Shown here: positions 58,201-64,000 of the stretch, one piece after another
Numbering within the stretch: the first letter of the stretch is position 1
How the letters are laid out: every line of letters starts with the position of its first letter
Assembly: GCF_032854445.1 (NCBI RefSeq)
Contig: NC_088301.1
Coordinates: forward strand, 12,770,281 to 12,834,280
Source: Liolophura sinensis
Lineage: Eukaryota; Mollusca; Polyplacophora; Chitonida; Chitonidae
Direction of reading: 5' to 3'
DNA: 64,000 bases
Position numbers and translations under genes: made by a program
Notes under the pieces: generated by a model
The model's database searches: none
Seen by the model: only the letters and a program-made list of their open reading frames with translations
Told to the model about the DNA's origin: nothing

Positions 58201-61120
58201 CGGGTGATGATAAATTGACCGCAAAACACCTTCAGAGAAATCAATTCTACAGGTGCTTGCGTAAATTCTGTGGATTGACAGAATCGAGTGCGAAAATGGG
58301 GGCCTCAGTTTGATACGTTAACTCTGTATATCCTTCCTTTTATCCGACAGAAACAGTCAACCGAAACACTGTCAGAGAAGCGTTGAAATATTCCTGTTGG
58401 ACGGGTTGTTATTTGCCTCATGTAAAATCCATAGTAATCCTTTATTTTTTATTTCCGCTTTGCTTTTTATTACAGTTTGCACCGTCCACCGCGGCTGGTA
58501 TACAATTGTGTGCTTCAACGCTTAGATTCGTGATAAATTATAAGATTACAAAAGTCCAATATCACTCAAGAATAAAAAGGAAATTATTTAAATCTCAGGA
58601 AGAGATATTTACGGAAATGGAACCACTTCCTGAAATACATATCCGCATACTTTTTCTATCTTATAACAATGTTTTGTTTCTTTGTATTCCTAAATCACAT
58701 TGTACACGAATACAGGTGTTGAAGATAAAACGTCTTCTTAAAGACACATAAAACTTAAGACCACAGCCTTGCAAGGTAAGAGTATCACCAAAGAATAATT
58801 TTGATGTGACTATATTCCTTTGGCATTGCTTTCTATTCATTCATCCATCGATCAAACAAGCTCTGGCGATTACGAGTCACGCGCAAGTAATGTTGATGAC
58901 GTCATAATGTGGTTATATTCTATCCCATTAGCGCTATGCTTATTGGTCACAAAGAGGGTCCACAGGATATTTACTATGTATCCAGGAGAGATTGTCCTTC
59001 TTGGAAGAAATATAACGTGTTACCAGCTAAATTAACTATGATGTGATATCTAAAGCCAGAAGATGCACAGACAGATCCACATGATACACCGAGGAGGGGA
59101 TGGGGTGTATTAAAAAGTTCATTGGTGTTAGGCTTAAAAGTTCAATAGTTCTTCTCACCCATTAACTGAGGTCTACTGGCAGTTTTGTACGAAATCCGCC
59201 ATTATAATCACGAGTTATGCAGATGAAACTACACCTTCACGTAGATTATCAATATCATATCAATAATAACTTAAGTAAGCAAACAAAAATAAGCAACAAA
59301 TCTAACGGCAGGTTTCACAGGTATCTGGCGAAATGACGTTGGTTAACTTTATGCGTGAAAGAGGCTTGGGTCGGTCAAGTTTGTGGGTAGGGGAGTCTAG
59401 GGACAATCCTAGAAACTCGTCAAATACTTGACAAACATCCTGCCACTGCAGCAGTGAAACAGTTTGCGAACACGCGATTTGATTGGTCGAGGGAAAGAGG
59501 TCTTGTAAGGCAGCCCATAGCAGGGCTTGACCAGTTACGAATAAGGTTATGACGAAAGTGTGTTAGTCTGGCATGTCGGCTCAGCGAGTGTTACATAATC
59601 GGCCCATTTATCCCGGATTCCGCGCACTCGCTTGTCTGACAATTAAAGCTGTTTGTCTGGCCTTGAGACGAGCTTGAAGGTTACTAACGGGAACTATGAC
59701 CATTAAGCGAGATGTATATTCTCTTTGATAATAATACGCAAGAGATTTCGACTGACAAATATGCGATTATATGGGCAGGCGAAACGAGACAAATGGGTCA
59801 TCATCAGATGTCTGGGTTGAAGACTGGACCTTGTCTTCATCACGATTAATATCACAGAGACACTTCAGCTGATATATATCTCGGCAGATAGGTTCATCAA
59901 GTATCGCGAGATCCAAAGTTCTCGAAGATCACTGAGACGTACAGACAGTTCAAGTGTCTCTATGAAATGCTGAATCAAACGACAGCTCGGACGTCATAGA
60001 CACGAACTTTGCGGTAGAACAAGCCAAAAGTTTCAGATGCCGAGGAATTTGGTAATATTGAGTCCATGCAAGAGTGTAACAGCTTCGGAGGTGTAACGCA
60101 CATCTGGGTTACCGATGTTTGATGTCAGCCTTCCAAGAGATTAAGCAGGCCATATCGAAACACTCTTGTTAACTATAGCTTACTGTGATAGGATTACATT
60201 CAAACGGATTATCGTTAAGTGTACATTAGGGACAGACTGACAAGTTCGAGTCACGGAAGAGGGAAGGGTGGGACAAACTCCAAGACAGCCTGCACCTTTT
60301 ACTGCATATTTCCCTAACTAGGTCCCATTACATTAAAACAGATATATTCATGAAATTTCATAAATTCCTAAAGATACAGCACTCTTGTAAACACAGTCTC
60401 TAGACTGAAAGTTGAATTCCATATCTGGTCTTGTAGCAACCAAATATGCTAAAGTGTGTAGAGCCGCGATTCTTGTTCAGTCAAGAAACTGAAGTAATAA
60501 GTACTAATTCTCCATACATCATACTGTAGACAACAGAATGGGCAATCACTGTACGAACAGAACATACATTGCCCTGTTTTAAACAGACACTATCGTCCGT
60601 GGAGTTTTGATGAAAATAATCGGCTCTGAGCATGAATCGTAAAAGAAAGTACAACAATTATAGTTATGTTTTAATAAGTCTCTACCACATGATTTCCTGA
60701 AGGGTTATGTTTACAATTCTATCTTAGCAAATGCATATAAAGGGAGATAAATGCGACTACATTTCAACTCTTGTGAGTGGTTGCACTCGATGGTGTGGAG
60801 CTCTCAAATGCAGTTAAATCAAATGGGTTCCCACATTGCTGCTAATGGCATGAAAACCTTTTTTGCTGCAAAGACCGAACAAAGTAATGTTTTCGAGTAG
60901 TGATGGGACAAAATGCTTTAGCTGTATCTGGAAACCAAAACCTCTAAAATCTGAAACTTTCTGTTTCTATAGTTTTGTAAATTTATTAACCTGGACACCA
61001 TGCATGGTGAGTGCACACTGGCATTACCTGTGTAACACATTATATATCTCCATCTTGGACTATTTTTGTTCACACAAAGCATGCGATGATAAGTAGGTCT
61101 ATAGTAATATCGTCCACTGG
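55300..61120. other. Intergenic, no gene recognised
   Basis: Contains G-rich runs (56622-56653 and 56824-56846) and a CRE match (58897-58904). Short ORFs include a 122-codon frame at 58383-58751 with hydrophobic stretches and no recognised family. 59040-60860 has no notable open frame. No known gene or clear dispersed repeat seen. Confidence 0.5.
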
Positions 61121-61124
61121 AAAT

Positions 61125-61345
61125 AAACAATAAATGCCTGTAATACAAACATTATTGTGAGACATGCCTGTAATACGAACATTATTGTGACACATGCCTG
61201 TAATACGAAAATTGTTGTGACACATGCCTGTAATACAAACATTATTGTGATACATGCCTGTGATACGAACATCATTGTGACACATGCCTGTAATACGAAC
61301 ATTATTGTGACACATGCCTGTGATACGAACATTATTGTTACACAT
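61125..61345. repeat. 30-bp minisatellite
   Basis: About seven units of 30 bp (ATGCCTGTAATACGAACATT plus ATTGTGACAC). Because the period is a multiple of three and units lack stops, several frames stay open on both strands and spell ten-residue repeats. These are not considered genes. Confidence 0.95.
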
Positions 61346-61409
61346 ATCCCCAACCAGTTCTTCAAAGGTTCAACGTGGCATGAAATACAACCTTTCCCTG
61401 GCAACTGAT

Positions 61410-62732
61410 GATAGGCTTTGATAGGATGGTAGTGAATGAAGGCGTCGTCTTGCTAACCCTTGTTACACCAAAGCTCCTGAATGAAAATCTGCGATCTTCC
61501 TCACGCGCATCCAACTGGATAAATGAACATGATTTATCAATGTCTCCCGGCATGGTTGTAAAATCAGCTCCAGGCTACTATCCAGAAGAGCTCTGTTCTA
61601 CAAACGTCCCAGGCTTGGTTGACTGACACTAATGAAGTGACACATGATAATGATAAATGCAACTGTTGTCATAATTACTGTACAACCAACTTAGGCTACC
61701 ATTGCTTTAGTGGATCAAGGGCAATGTGGGCGGTTCTATTTGCCGCAGTGGTGACATACGTTTCGTGTTGTCCATCAGCACCAAAACATGTATGGTACAA
61801 GACACATCTGTCAGGTAAAGAAACCTTGGCGACATTAGTTTCGCTGGTATATGTTAAATGCTGTTATAAAATTAATTCCTTTTCATAGAAGAACACTAAA
61901 TTACAAATATGAATGGAAAGTGGACATCAACTGATTCGGAAAGGTATTAACTCCGTGGAAGTCATGGGGTATACCTACAGTTCTCGTTGAACATTATATA
62001 CAGAATGAAGGTCGCTCTTACCAGACGTGTCTCTAATCAGGCAAATAGAGGTTATCCTTCTGGAATAGGAAAACAAATCTATTTCAATGATCAAAGAAGA
62101 AAGATCATCATGCCAAAAAACACAGCCACACATCTTACTTCAAAGAATCACAAGGACAGAATCTATTTCAATGACCAAACACGGCAGAACACGTCTATAA
62201 ACCAGAGTAGAGCCATTGATCTACTTCAATACATGCCAGGACCATAGAATCAAACGGCCAAATCTTAATTCTTTGAAATATGTAAAGGGAACCTATGAAA
62301 TATGAGTAGATTAAATGTTACATTCTGAACTAGTGAAACAGAACATATTACTGTCAATCACAGATGCGTGATGAGAAAGGTAGATGTTATATTTAAGGTA
62401 AAAACTCAGCATAAATACAAGATATCGCGAGAGCAAACTCCACAAAGAAATTCAAACATTTTCCTGAACTTTGCAAAGCAAGTCTTTGTTTTATGGGAGA
62501 GTCAAAACAGTTATAAGGATTAAGTGATTGATCCTGTACAACAACTTCACTGGTCTTTTTTCCCCTCACTGATCTGTTACAGTTCTATATAAATTCTAAA
62601 CAAATCCGTATCCAAGAAGATGTTATTTGCAACTATGACCACAACAACACCATATTTCAGTTCCAGCTTTGCAGACTCTGCAGGCCTTGCAGACTGCGTC
62701 AAAACAGACAGCCGTCAGCCAACAAGAACTTT
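61410..62732. other. Intergenic, no gene recognised
   Basis: Includes a loose ~75-bp repeat (AATCTATTTCAATGATCAAA, AATCTATTTCAATGACCAAA, GATCTACTTCAATAC) at 62078-62235. Otherwise nothing recognised. Confidence 0.45.
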
Positions 62733-62850
62733 GCAAGTTAATTCCCAAAACGACATATAACACAAACAACCGAAGAACTAAGAAAGTATACAAAGTACGA
62801 AAATAGGGCAAAATCATGTAAAGAGAAGCAGTCAAGTGCTACATTTTGTA
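62733..62850 (+). repeat. Dispersed repeat R2, partial
   Basis: AGTTAATTCCCAAAACGACA, CTAAGAAAGTATACAAAGTA and AAGAGAAGCAGTCAAG match R2. Confidence 0.65.
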
Positions 62851-63324
62851 ATATGAGGACATAAGGTTACTTTATATTCTCAAATTACGAGTAGCACGTA
62901 TCTGCTTTTACCCATAACCAGCAGGCTGAAATATTCATTATTGCTCTTGATACATTGGTAATCCATTCTGGTTTTAGCAGGTCAAGGCCATCAGCATTGA
63001 ATCAATGAGATTTTTTACGCCTGTCAGCGGTAACAACACTGGATGCATTCAGCACAGTTTTCTCCTAGTAGTGCTAACAATACTGAGCCAAGGATTGCAC
63101 AATACTTTTCTTTTCCGACAGTTCTCAACCAACAAAGTCGTTGGTTAACTGTGTTAATTTTAAGGTAGCTTACATCATTACTTGGTGAACAATACTCTTA
63201 TATTATTATTTTTAGGCAAAGGTGTAGAGGAAAAAATTTGAAAGTTAAATAAACTACATATACACATAGTGTTATTCTTATCAGGATTCCATGATTTCAC
63301 ATATATGGGTTTTTTATTCAGAAT

Positions 63325-63425
63325 CTCGAAGGTAAATGGTAAAGTGGTCGTATTTCAGCGGTTATACATGTGGCCATTTGTCAACTATCACACTGTCATC
63401 GCTGCTCGGGTTCTACTTTTATGCT
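63325..63425 (-). repeat. Dispersed repeat R1, right-end fragment
   Basis: TATTTCAGCGGTTATACATG, CAACTATCACACTGTCATCG and CTGCTCGGGTTCTACTTTTA are the R1 end in reverse. Confidence 0.65.
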
Positions 63426-64000
63426 GCAAATCGTTTACATTACATCTATATCTAAAATCTAATAACTGGTTTCCATATCACATGTCGTCGTAGCACAATG
63501 TATTCATCGATCACTTAGGAAGCACCTGATAAGCCAGGCTCTAACCGCTCAACTTTATGACACGCAGCGACTCGTCCTACAGCACACATTGCGTTAAGGA
63601 CGCACGACTCGGAAAGTTGTTGACTTTAACGGAGAGTGCCTCATTCTCTGAGTAATCCGCTGATACTGACCATCCGTCATCGCTAGGTGTCAATAAATTA
63701 TGCATAGGGCGTCATGGAAACACAGCAAAACAAAGGATTCCTGAGACAATAGTGTAGGTTGCAAATTCCCAAAGGGGACAGTCACTACTGGTACAATGTG
63801 TTGAACAGAAACCCCGAATACTTTCCATTTCTTCTAATAGTTTACAATCCATTTTACCAGAAGACCTCTCAATATTCCAAATCCAGTAACATTTGTCAAG
63901 CGAATCTAGCAAAGTGGAAAGTGGCACCTGTAACTGCATACGGTTTTTGGCAACAATCGGGATGTATTCCCACTGCGTTTAATATCAAATGCCAGGCCAA
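63426..64000. other. Intergenic, no gene recognised
   Basis: Nothing supported. Confidence 0.4.

Noticed and set aside
58383-58751. 122-aa + ORF with hydrophobic N-terminal part
   Set aside because: No recognised family or supporting signals. It is kept only as a remark in the region entry.
61070-61404. Ten-residue repeat proteins on either strand
   Set aside because: They are explained by the 30-bp array lacking stop codons; there is no support beyond the repeat.

Overview
The window is animal nuclear DNA, AT-rich (judged by eye), with sparse genes, spliceosomal introns, many minisatellites and a dense scatter of short interspersed repeats. The most abundant repeat is a tRNA-derived SINE whose 3' end carries a conserved domain and an (AAAT)n tail. 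This, together with the protein families present, suggests a lophotrochozoan, most likely a marine mollusc. The species cannot be fixed from the sequence alone.

Layout. 1-8.2 kb is repeat-rich and has no recognisable gene; it opens with a hairpin-forming 32-bp minisatellite. 8.26-10.66 kb (+) is the large 3' exon of a GAREM-like adaptor (CABIT domain, proline/tyrosine-rich linker, C-terminal SAM domain). Its frame is broken by about eight one-base shifts, most at homopolymer runs. 10.7-20 kb is intergenic, with SINEs and a diverged local duplication (11.1-11.9 kb and 15.4-16.1 kb). 20.1-21.4 kb (-) is a 263-aa NFIL3-like bZIP gene. 21.5-43 kb is a repeat field: four tandem arrays, a duplicated 248-bp element, SINEs with target-site duplications and a long (TC)n tract. 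43.0-44.2 kb (+) is a 202-aa NFIL3-like bZIP gene. 50.4-54.7 kb (-) is a third and larger NFIL3-like gene whose product carries two bZIP domains. 54.4-55.3 kb is a probable promoter region rich in CRE, D-box/E4BP4-type and E-box sites. 55.3-64 kb has no recognisable gene; it holds one 30-bp minisatellite and repeat fragments.

How the genes relate. The three bZIP genes within about 32 kb share the NFIL3-type basic region, and each has most or all of its coding sequence in one exon behind an upstream intron. This indicates a local cluster of paralogues. Two of them also keep the NFIL3-type C-terminal P-H-K motif. Vertebrate NFIL3 (E4BP4) and fly Vrille repress through D-box sites of the TTAYGTAA type, and such sites lie near the probable 5' ends of two of the genes. 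The family could therefore cross-regulate or self-regulate; that is inference. The double-bZIP protein is the most unusual object in the window.
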